The position numbers were made by a program, and so were the translations under genes. The notes beneath the pieces are model-generated. The model was not told the origin of the DNA, made no database searches, and was given only the letters and a program-made list of their open reading frames with translations. A stretch of DNA of 64,000 nucleotides, from positions 64,609-128,608 of the forward strand of contig JAQFWX010000053.1 of the NCBI GenBank assembly GCA_027605045.1, written 5' to 3'. This stretch comes from Phallus indusiatus (Eukaryota > Basidiomycota > Agaricomycetes > Phallales > Phallaceae). Below, in pieces: positions 1 to 9,518 of this stretch (position 1 is the first letter of the stretch; each line of letters opens with the position of its first letter).

Positions 1-723
1 CACGCCGGAGGATTTCAAACGGCTAATCTCGGAGATGGCAATGGGTTCCAAAATCAGATTCTTGAAATACGTCAGGATTTCGGCGATCCACTTCTCGGTA
101 CCTGTCTTGAAAGTTTAATTGGAGGCAATCACTTTAGGTAGAGTCACCGTCTCAGTACAGTTCCAAACGACTGTAATCGATATATCTCCAGGTACTGGCG
201 GCAGAACGGAAGCTCGGCTGACACTGGTGCCCTATTCCTAGCGTAAGGACTCGCCAACCGTTTATTAGAACCAGTTTAGCTACTGACATTGCTATAATCA
301 TGATTAGCGTATCTCAGGAGGAAGTGAGTTCTAAACAGAATCGATAGTTATTAACTCATCAGATTACGACTCGCTCATATTTACTCAAAAGAACCTTGCC
401 GAAAGTCATACCATAGCGCCTAACGGATATGATATCGGAAGGTGATTATCAACAAAACAATATGCTCGAGGTTGTCGAAGTTAACCAATTAAAATAGGGA
501 TGAATTAGTCAGCGCTGCAACGACGGGAACGACCACGTTCGGAGGTGTGACCTACCAGGCTACCAGCGAAACCATCACTGGACTTCTTCCGATAGGTTCT
601 CAGGGTGTGAACCACGGTATGTTTCTGAGCATGTCAACCTTACCCCAGTGGTTTTTTGATCACAAGAGCTTAGGTATTGCTTTGGATGGAAACGTAAAGC
701 TACTCACTATCACGATTGTCTAG
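1..723 (+). CDS. Secreted-protein-like hypothetical protein, 5' end missing
   Basis: The gene is cut off by the left edge. Six exons join in phase: 1-137, 192-242, 308-323, 392-441, 498-616 and 674-723, giving about 140 residues ending at TAG 721-723. The translation includes NLGDGNGFQNQ, LIGGNHFRYWRQNG, ADTGALFLAVSQEE, APNGYDIGRD, SFGGVTYQ-like and GSQGVNHG segments. These resemble a family of small extracellular basidiomycete proteins of unknown function; the family is recalled, not searched. No catalytic motif is visible. The signal peptide would lie outside the window. All introns have GT and AG ends and are 50-70 nt long, except intron 1 (54 nt). What I infer is only that this is a real, intact 3' portion of a gene; no function is assigned. 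Confidence 0.6.
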
Positions 724-957
724 GATGTTATTCGATTTCAAGTTGCTCTTTTTGTATCTACTATGGTTTATCTGGATAATTCGTTAATATTGCATGTTTA
801 CTCAAGAAGCAAAAGCAGTGCAGTTTGACCATGAACTTCACCAATTTGACGATAGCTCCATGACACAACGGTACGAAGCTAGTAGCACTATAGGTGATTG
901 GAATACCAAATTTGTTGACGAAAGCACTCCCGAATGCCCGAATGGTTACACAATTAG

Positions 958-1065
958 GCGCGCGTTTTGAAATGACGCTGGCGTTTTCTACCTGACCATC
1001 TCATTACGCTTCTTTGAATATTGACCGGCTTGAAGTCAATCATACCCACTTCTCCGAATTATATG
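958..1065. repeat. Diverged repeat, copy 1 (partner at 4777-4880)
   Basis: This copy shares an ordered series of blocks with 4777-4880: CGCGTTTTGAAA, ACGCTG, CCATCTC near TTA.GC, ATTGACCG followed by TTGAA, and ATCATACCC. The spacing is nearly constant. It lies between genes in both places, so a decayed mobile element end or a duplicated promoter segment is possible. Confidence 0.4.
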
Positions 1066-1101
1066 TTAACATGTACTTTTAGGTTTCACTTTGTTATGTA
1101 A

Positions 1102-1670
1102 ATGCGATTCACTGAAGTACCTCATTTCCCCCCTTCTGCTTCCGACCGCTTTGTGAAGAACGATGCCCTTTACCAGCCAATCTCGGAGGGAACTGCTGTG
1201 ACCGGATCCTCCCTGACTGAAACGACTGACGAACCGGTAATTGCACAGACAGCCGTCATGGATTCCTCATGTTCTTCCTCTGCTACTACCAAATAGTCGT
1301 ACCGTGAACAGTCGTACCCCAAAGTCTCCGCGGTCAACCCTGAGCGTGCAGGAATCCAGTGGTTGGAAGAAGTATCCGCAGATCCAGGTTGTACTGAACT
1401 GAGTTTAGGGCTACCTGAAGACCTAGTTAGCCCCGTCAGCCCAATCGTATCCCCGACAGCGACCATGCCCATGAAACTATTCCCTTGGCTTTTCTTCGCG
1501 ATCATAAGGAGACTCAGGTTATCAACTGCCCGTTTATACCGCCCCGGATGACGTTAATTCTCGACGAACACAACCATTCTATGCACGTGCCCAGCGGCTC
1601 GCAAGCCACCTTTGTTCTCTCCATTATTAGTCAACTATCCGGTTTTCACGATCATGACACCTGCATCTAA
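1102..1670 (+). pseudogene. Possible gene remnant with in-frame stop and frame change
   Basis: An ATG at 1102 opens a 64-codon frame that ends at TAG 1294-1296. The same frame then continues open to about 1551, and a second frame (1485-1670) takes over with a similarly non-random composition. No family was recognised and no splice sites were found that rescue a single frame. Calling it a pseudogene is an inference from the broken frame alone; it could be chance open sequence. Confidence 0.2.
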
Positions 1671-2389
1671 CAATTGTTTCCTGTACTACAACACTAACTC
1701 ATCGTTTCATCATCCCTGACCTATGAGGAGTCCAGACTTCCCTTTCCAAATTCTCGGCTACATCCTTCAACCCCTCTGAAAAAACGGGCGGTCCCTCGTC
1801 CTTGATTTATACATCGAACCGTTCATCAAGAATTTTGCTGACATAGAATCAACGCCGCAAATCCTCATCAAAGGTTGCAGCAATCTCAATCACTCAGGTG
1901 ATTCTGCCGCTTATCTCGGATGGACGCGTTCTAGCATCGGGTTCGTTGAGCATCCGGCCGGTGGGGTGTAAGCTCCATGCGAATTGCAATATAATCAATC
2001 TGTTTATATGTCTTCTCGTGTAGCACAAAGAATCCAAAGTAGATGCGCATGATTGTTTTGTAATGTTTACGAAGTTCTTGACTTTGAGCCGATGCAATGT
2101 TGAAAGCTGTTCCAACCAATCCAAGGTCCGTAACATCACGCAATTACAAAGTGCGTACACTTCCAACTGATGACCTTTAATTAGAACTTCATCGTCCGCC
2201 TGGCTGCTTCTTCTATGACGCCCAGTTAGGGCTTGATTGCACTTGAGGTATATTCTGCTTTCCCTTCCTAGTTCCCAACGCAAAGCAGCAATGACGAATC
2301 ATCTCGAGGGACATGAGGCGAAGAAGATACAGATATAATGGACTACCAATGCGGCTGCTTTTCTGTACCACACAGTCCAACAACCACCA

Positions 2390-4443
2390 ATGTCCTCAGG
2401 CACTTCACACGTACTGTTAGCCGCACCACCAGCATGGGGTAACATTATCGTCGGCCTTCCTTCAGCATCTTCCTAATTTTTTATTCTTTCCAGGTCATTT
2501 AAGACCATTGATAGGGTTAGCTTGCAAACTTGTACAAAAGCGCCCTGCTTCCATTGTCATAACCCTGCCTGTTGTTGGCGATTTCAAACATTTGGTCGAG
2601 AAGGAGATTGATCGATATCTACAATCCAAGGAAAATCAGCCTTTGAAAGATCATATTCAGTACGTCGTTATGCGAATAGGTCATTCAGATTACTAACGTT
2701 ACTCTGATCCAGCGTCATAAGCCTGGGAGGAGAAGGGAAAGACATCATGGTCCTTATACCCACCATGCTCCAAGCCTTTGAATCTTTCTACATCTCATTA
2801 CATTTCTTGACTCCTATAATGTGCGCATCCGGGGTAACACACACATATGCAAGCGCCGAACGTTGTCATCGCAGACGTTAGTGCACGCACTATCACTAAC
2901 TAGACTAATAACTAACAATCTTGTGCTTAGTTCTTTTTCCTTGCTGGTGTTTATGTTATTCGTAGAATAACTCAACGCATGGTTCCAATATTATGCTGGA
3001 GCTCTACTGCTCTTGGTCCGATGATGCGTTTGATAGGTCCAGAGGCCCTTGGAGGGTTGGGAGATATCGAAGTCAAAGCGAAGGCATTAGTGGAAAGGAC
3101 AGGAATATCATACGAGAAGGCTGAACTGGAGGTAAAGTACCTTCTGTTATGAAGACGACTGGAGCTTGGTGGTATATTATTGTAGATCGTGCGCCCAAAG
3201 GCAGGAGATGTCATCACGCTACCAGGGATGCCACCTATGTACGACTATGAGTATTATGCTAATGAGAGCGACGTGGGTTTCTTTCATAATATCTTAACTT
3301 TCTCTGTTTTGATTAGCTTTCAAAGCCACAAGTATTGGCGGTACAAATATCGCTATATAAACAGGCCTTCACGTGAGTTTTAATTAACATATCTTCCAAA
3401 ATCTGGGTTTTATCAGCGAATTCAGGATGCTACACGAATGTGATGGCATGGTATCGGCCACCAGTCTGGCTTTTGAGCCGGAAGGAACCAAAGCCACAGC
3501 AGCTTGGTATGCGGAATCGAACAAACCGATGTACAACGTCGGGCCTATATTTCCAAACTTTTTCTTCAAAGAGGTTTTATTTGATTTGCACACTATTCCG
3601 AAGGAAGAGAGAGACGTCATAACTTTCTTAGATAGGGTCTATGCGAGATTCGGCACACATTCACTCCTTTACGTACGTCTCAAATTATACAGAACTTTTC
3701 TTTTCGAGTCATTGTTTCTTCTGAAGGTTTCTTTCGGATCAATATTCTGGCCGATAGGAGAAGGCATTTGGGACGTTTTTGAATATATTCTTGATTCAAG
3801 AATACCCTTTGCAAGTTTTGAAACTACGCAATGTCAATTGGGTTTCAACATATTTATAATATTCGCAGTTACTTTCGTATGACGAACCAAGGCTTGGGAT
3901 AATTCCCGAGCGTATTTTGAAGAAGTTTAACAAATTTGACACAGCTTTAATGTGCAAATGGACACCTCAACAGGCTGTCCTTCAACATCGTGCAACTGGG
4001 TGGTTCGTGACTCATTGTGGGCACAACAGCATGATGGAAGCTATCATTCAAGGTGTTCCTATGTTTGTTCTCAGAGCTTATGTTCTACCGAAATACCTGT
4101 TGGTGACGATCCTTATCTTTGCAGGATTGCATGGCCCTTGGACGCAGAACAGCCTGTCAACGCAGCATATCTATCGCTAACACTCAACGTCGCATATCAA
4201 GTCATCGAGGGAAGATCGGGGCTAGGACTAAAACCCATGTACAGAGGTGTTACGCCCAAAGGAACCTTAGAAGCTCTGAACATTGAGATAAAGGAGATTC
4301 TCGCAAAAGCATTTGGCGAAGACGGAAAAGAAAAACGGGAGAATGTTCGCATCTTGAAAGAAAAGATAAGGGCTGGGTTAGAAGAGGGTGGATCCTCTGC
4401 TGTAGACTTAGAGAGGTTTATTCGTGATTATCTGAGCGCATGA
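2390..4443 (+). CDS. UDP-glycosyltransferase (GT1), one apparent frameshift
   Basis: A family-1 glycosyltransferase, expected to move a sugar from a UDP-sugar to a small lipophilic acceptor in the cytosol. Ten exons: 2390-2438, 2494-2659, 2713-2876, 2931-3131, 3186-3272, 3317-3372, 3417-3672, 3727-3810, 3869-4062 and 4125-4443; about 523 residues, usual for fungal GT1. The N terminus [18 protein letters not shown] is the typical first strand and loop. The donor-binding C-terminal half has [25 protein letters not shown] and [12 protein letters not shown]. Exon 3 is one base out of phase near 2849-2853: the frame entering from exon 2 cannot reach the APNVVIAD frame that joins exon 4. Intron 8 starts with GC (3811). 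Exons 4, 5 and 8 have the same lengths (201, 87, 84) as the paralogue at 48128-50272. The protein is probably non-functional if the shift is real. Confidence 0.85.
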
Positions 4444-5198
4444 AAAGATAAAATAGGGAGATCTGGAGATATTACCTCTCCCCCAAGTAGGCGCCAAGCA
4501 ATTGAGGATGTGTATTTATGTAAAAATCCATTACAAAAAGTAATTTTAATATGATGAAAAAAATTCGTTTGTCAGAAATTTAGATTCTAACTTGTGGGCA
4601 ACATGAAGTGGGAAAATGAAAGGTGTTTTTCTCTAATTACGAAAGACAGTTGGATAGAGATTAGAGAGTGCGTCAGGACGCTGCAGGACGCTTGTAGCAG
4701 TTCGAGCGCTTCTTTTTTTTCAATTCAAAGTCAGTTTGGACACGACATGGTGGTGGCATGGTGCAGGGAACCACATCGGCACGCGTTTTGAAAGAGCTTC
4801 ACGCTGCTCCGTACTACCTCACCATCTCTTTATGCATCTTTTTAAAAAATTGACCGAATTGAAATCGATCATACCCTCAACATTCTCTCTCTCTCTTCCT
4901 CTTTTACCAACTTCGAATTAGGATTGGGCCCGAAGAACGTCGTTCTTGGGCGTAATAATACTGCATTAAAAAAGTGAATCTTTTTGCGGCTAAAATTATC
5001 CTGTCTGAATACGGCCTACTACAATAGGATTCGTCGCATCACAACGCTTTCGGTCATAAATAATGGTGCAAGAACGCTCATTAAGCACGCAATACAACGA
5101 CATGGCTCCATTGGACGCTTCCAAATTCTCACAGGTTGATAAACGACCACAATTTTCAATTGTAATGTTGGGTGCTTCTTCAGTACCCGCATCCGATC
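4444..5198. other. Intergenic region between GT1 and MFS genes
   Basis: No gene is supported. It contains a diverged repeat at 4777-4880 and the likely 3' end of the GT1 transcript and promoter of the MFS gene. Short open frames in it carry no recognisable motif. Confidence 0.5.
4777..4880. repeat. Diverged repeat, copy 2 (partner at 958-1065)
   Basis: Same block order as the copy at 958-1065, including CGCGTTTTGAAA at the left and ATTGACCG...ATCATACCC at the right. Located about 320 bp upstream of the MFS start. Confidence 0.4.
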
Positions 5199-7270
5199 AT
5201 GGATAGCTCCTTTGAAAAAGCAAGTAATCATAGTTCAGAAGCAATTAACTCCAAAGAAGAAGAAGCGGAAAGGGCTCTTACTAGGAAAATTGATTGGAAT
5301 TTACTTCCAATACTGACTTCGCTATATCTTCTGTCATTTTTGGATAGGTGACTTCATTTTCTCCATACTTTAAGCTTTTTTCCATTGCCAATGATTTGCT
5401 TTTGTTAGGTCTAATGTCGGTAATGCCAAAGTTGACGGTCTTGCGACCCAGATCAACTTGAAGGGGGCCCAATACAACAGTGTGTTCAATTTTCAAGCGT
5501 ACATTAATTCCAAGAACTCACTTGTAAATGAACAAGCTGGTCTTGCTTTATATTTCGTCGGCTGTAAGGCTTCTATTATATTTGATGGCATTATGGCTTA
5601 TCTTTGTCAACTCTTGTTTACTAGACGTCCTTTTCGAGATCCCCGCAAACATTGCTCTGAAACGTACTTCTCCCAAGGTTTGGTTGCCGACAATTACCCT
5701 AATATGGGGCGTTATCAGCGTTTGTCAAGGACTCGTCGTTAACAAGGCTGGGTTTTATGCCGTGCGGTTCATTCTCGGCGCAACAGAGGCCGGTCTTTTT
5801 CCAGGAGTAACATACGTCTTTTCCATGTACTATACACGACGCCAACGTTCGTCGCGTGTCTCCTTTTTCTTTTCTGGGTCAGCGCTCGCTGGCGCATTCG
5901 GTGGAGTGCTTGCATATCTGCTAGGTCTTATCAACGGAGGCGGCAAACCAGGATGGGCATGGATCTTCATCGTTGAGGGTCTCATAACCATTGCTGTCTC
6001 TTTCTTGGCTTATTTCTTAGTTCCATCGTGGCCACAACATGCATCCTTTCTCACGGAAGAAGAGAGAGAAAGATTGATCGCAAGGTTACGTCGTGAAACG
6101 GATTCTGCAGATTTAGAGCCGTTTAACTGGAGGGGTGTAAAACAAGCTCTGGTGGACCCTCTATCGTACCTGTACGGACTCGTCTTCCATGGCGGCGCGT
6201 TTACAATGTATTCAATCTCGCTGTTTCTTCCTACAATCATCAATAATCTTGGCTTTGCTACGTGGAAAGCTCAGGTGGGTTTGACGCATAGTTTCTCATG
6301 CGCTCGACAAGTTCAATGCCAAATACATTCCCTACATATGTAGCTTTTGACTACTCCACCATATGCGGTATGTCTTTTCATCTTCATTGATAGGTTTATA
6401 TAATTCTATAATTCTGAGTTTGCAGGCCACGTTCATCATTACTAACCTCGTTGTTTGGTTGACGTCAAAATATAATCGCATAGCGCTTTCAATAATAGTT
6501 TCCTCTTTTGTAGCTCTAGTCGGTTATATCATCTTGTGAGTCTCCACTTCTCGGTGCATCAATAAGGAACTTAAAAAAAGAAAATTGTCATCGTTTCTAG
6601 AATAGCTACCCCTACTGCTGGTTCGCAGTATTTCGGAACGTTTGTCATCGTATGTGGTGTATACACTGCGAACGCACTGCTTTTATCGTGGCCAGGCGAG
6701 AATGTCTCTGCTCAGACAAAACGCGTCAGTATCACGCAAAGACTGCGTCGCTGAAGCACTTGAGACTGACACGTTGCTCTTTTTTTTTTCTGGGCAGGCT
6801 GTCGTTCTTGCCTTACAAATAACGCTTGGCGATATAGGTGCCATTACTGGTAAGAATTCTCTGTCTTTGCTCGCGAATTTGAGAGACACACGAACTCAAA
6901 AAAGAGTGCCACTGCAGGCTCTTTATTATACCGACCAAGTCTTTCAGCTCACAACTTCCGAACTCCCAATGTATGTAACATTTATTTTCGGTGTCACTGT
7001 TTTCCGAAAAAAATCCTATCATCTTTAACATAGATAATCGCAATTGGGTACACCTTTGTTGTCGCTTTCGCTGCACTTGCTCTCTGGTTTTTAATGCGAC
7101 GAGAAAATATTAAACGGGATAAATTAGCTAATGACAAGGGTATTACTACTGAGAACGCCGGGAATGCTGTAGGAAGCAAAGGTTGGGAGAAAGGATGGAA
7201 CGAACGAGAAGAACTGGAATTGAGAAGAGAGCTGGGAGATAAACATCCTTCTTGGAGATACCGGGTTTAA
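5199..7270 (+). CDS. MFS transporter, allantoate permease (Dal5-like) type
   Basis: Twelve-helix transporter of the anion:cation symporter branch of the MFS, expected in the plasma membrane carrying small organic acids or amides; the substrate cannot be told from sequence. Ten exons: 5199-5347, 5409-5479, 5537-5563, 5625-6274, 6344-6367, 6426-6535, 6601-6724, 6798-6849, 6918-6970 and 7034-7270, giving 498 residues. Visible motifs are DWNLLPI, SFLDRSNVGNAK (helix 1 and loop of this family), KGAQYN, GYVLFEIPANIAL, RFILGATEAGLFPG and LSWPGENVSAQTKR, then a charged cytosolic tail. The start is the first ATG in frame and gives the usual acidic N terminus. Exons 3 and 5 are very short (27 and 24 nt) but needed for phase. 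It ends 170 bp from the convergent deaminase-like gene. No break is seen. Confidence 0.9.
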
Positions 7271-7439
7271 TTTTTTAGTTATTCAAGATGCGCGCAAAAT
7301 TACTTGTAAAAATATCTTTCATTGAGCTGTGATCGATAGCTTTTTGTGTTTGACGGATTAACGGAACTCAGAGATCTATTGGATACATGGATTAGGTTGA
7401 ATACATAGATTTAAAATTTTGTCAAACTGGTTCGCTTTT

Positions 7440-8937
7440 CTACAGAGGATTTTCAATCGCAGTATCGGCGTTTCCTTCATCCCACCCGGTGACATCTGGT
7501 TGAACTACTACTTTCCGAGTCACGAGGCAAGCCATGATCTTCTTAATCATATCAGAGAACGTTTGTTGAATGATGATATTTGGATCGTAAGATGAAAAAC
7601 TCCAGGAAAGTACCATTTTCCGCTGCACGCCTTGGGATCAAATTTGATGTTCCGACTCTTGTTTGAAGCCTTGATATACGATGAGCAAGCAGAGCAAGTT
7701 TGTTTAGATCCACCGATTTGACGCAGGGGAGGAGGGGAAGGATTCGCGACGTAATGGTTAATAAGAGCCACTTCACAATGAATAGGATAATGTGTTGTGA
7801 AAACTGGATTCATAATGCCTAAAGAAGAGGAAGAAAGCGGCAAGGCGGAATTCAACGCCTCCAATAGCATGGATTCGTCCATTGGTGTCCTATGGCCAGA
7901 AGTCATTATGGCTGATAGAACTTTCTTCCAGGATGGTGGTTCAGAAATCGGATAAGACATTGTTGAAACGTGCACGACTTCAAGATGCCTTAGGATGATT
8001 TCCCTGTTACGGACGAAAGCTGTAAATCCAATAATGTCACCAATGTGCTGCTCCAGTGCGATGACCTTTTGTATGTAGTTTGTCAAGGAGAACGGTGGTC
8101 GGTTTAGCCACCTTGGATCTATAAAAATTGATCAAAGTTTATAAAAAAAAGTCGTTGTGCGGAACGTCTGAAGATATAAATATCACCTCGACAAACTTTC
8201 ACGGGCATGCATTCACAATCTGTTAGATGACGACCCAGAATACGTCGTCCAAGCAGACCCACCCCTGAGACTAGATAAAGGAAACCTGCGCCGGGAGAGT
8301 CTTCACGTTTCAGATGCTCGTGAACCAGGACCGTCATGAAGCTGTAGAACTGTTGGAGTTCTGCGTAAAAATCAGATCGAGACGCGTTGCCTCCAGCAGG
8401 TTCGACGGCGGAACATAGCTCGGTAAACAAGCAGAAGTAGTCCCATCTGTTCTGCTTGAGCACGCAATATCTGAATCTCTTGTATCCATACGAATAGACG
8501 GCGGTTTTTAACTGTCCGATTTCTCTCTCGCAGACGTCTTGTAGATCCTTTTGTAATTGTAGCTCGTCGCGGTCTTGTAGCCTGCATCGCTCAGATATGG
8601 ACTGTAGTATCTTCCAGACGGAACGGATATGGGACGTAAGCTTTTCTTCTCTATGTTTGCCTCCAGCAAACGCCTCCCTGTCGATAGGTTTTCTTGTTTG
8701 ATTGGCATCAGACGCGAATGTGAAGCGGATAGAGTTCTGAGGTAGGATTTGAACACCAACAGCCAAAGTTTCCCCTGTTTCTTCCGAGACACAAATCCTG
8801 GCTAGAGCATCCATCAAAGTGGCCACATCCCCAGGTAATTCTATCTTTCTGCTCCTCCCAGTTCGACGAAGATCGCGTAAGTTTAGAGATGCAGCTAGGG
8901 CGACGACGTGCGAGACATCATCGTGATTGAGAGACAT
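7440..8937 (-). CDS. OTT_1508-type nucleic-acid-deaminase-like protein, possible frameshift
   Basis: Exon 1 is 8187-8937 and exon 2 starts at 8118; the intron 8119-8186 has GT-AG ends and the phases match. The long N-terminal part (about 250 residues, alpha-helical in composition) has no motif I recognise. Exon 2 carries HCEVALINHY followed by GGSKQTCSACSSYI, i.e. the HxE ... CxxC zinc motif of the deaminase fold in the arrangement of the fungal OTT_1508 family (known from comparative genomics; substrate unknown). Reading on in the same frame gives a stop at 7547 (441 aa). Switching frame at the AAAA run (plus-strand TTTT 7616-7619) instead gives an SGK...LSWSF segment, like the GK-Y-W tail of the family, and a stop at 7440. 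I infer a one-base deletion or sequencing error there. The start at 8937 is the first in-frame ATG. Confidence 0.65.
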
Positions 8938-9518
8938 ACCACGGGGTGTTTTGTGACTTTCACTTGACCGGCAAAACCGGATCCCGGCGGCGTTGTTCTG
9001 CTTAAGACTGGCTGTGGCTGGGCTTCAGTCGTTGTGTTGTAGAAACGTATTACAGAAGAGGCCGCTAAATTATATTTAGTTCAGATATCTATTTTAAAAA
9101 TACTCGATAAGACTGACTCTTATGCACTATTAGAATGCTGGTGATAGGCTAACTCCTCAAATTCGTTGCTCCAAAGGTACGGTGGAGCAGAGATATGTAT
9201 GTATATACGTAAACTTGAGACTATTAAAAGCATTCAGCCCAGACAGAATTACTATAGATGTAAACCATGAACCATAGCCAGAATACAATTTGCTTTCGAA
9301 GGTTTTTCTTTTCGTCACGAGGACTGATGACACGTATAGACGATTGTGGATGACTGTGGACTTTACATATTCCGGCATCCCGCCTCCGCTCCTCTCCGCT
9401 CCAAGCTTTCGTGCACCGGATTCTTCGCTGACATAAGACCACATCTGACGAACGACCACGACTCCCATTTTCCTTCTCTTATTGTAACCCTGCTGTCTTG
9501 CTATATTCTTCAGAAGCC
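8938..9518. promoter_or_regulatory. Divergent intergenic region between deaminase-like gene and Pil1
   Basis: The two starts face away from each other across 581 bp. No TATA box or clear motif was identified, and no gene is supported inside. Confidence 0.35.

Larger units (their letters stand above)
724..2389. other. Intergenic / decayed sequence between first gene and GT1
   Basis: No complete gene is supported here. The stretch at 958-1065 resembles 4777-4880 (see the repeat entries). Positions 1102-1551 read as plausible protein in one frame but are interrupted by TAG at 1294-1296, and the coding-like signal then moves to another frame at about 1485-1670. The 1894-2283 minus-strand open frame has no recognisable motif. 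This may be a gene remnant. Confidence 0.4.

Noticed and set aside
1894..2283. 129-codon minus-strand open frame
   Set aside because: No recognisable domain, no splice partners, unusual composition; likely chance.
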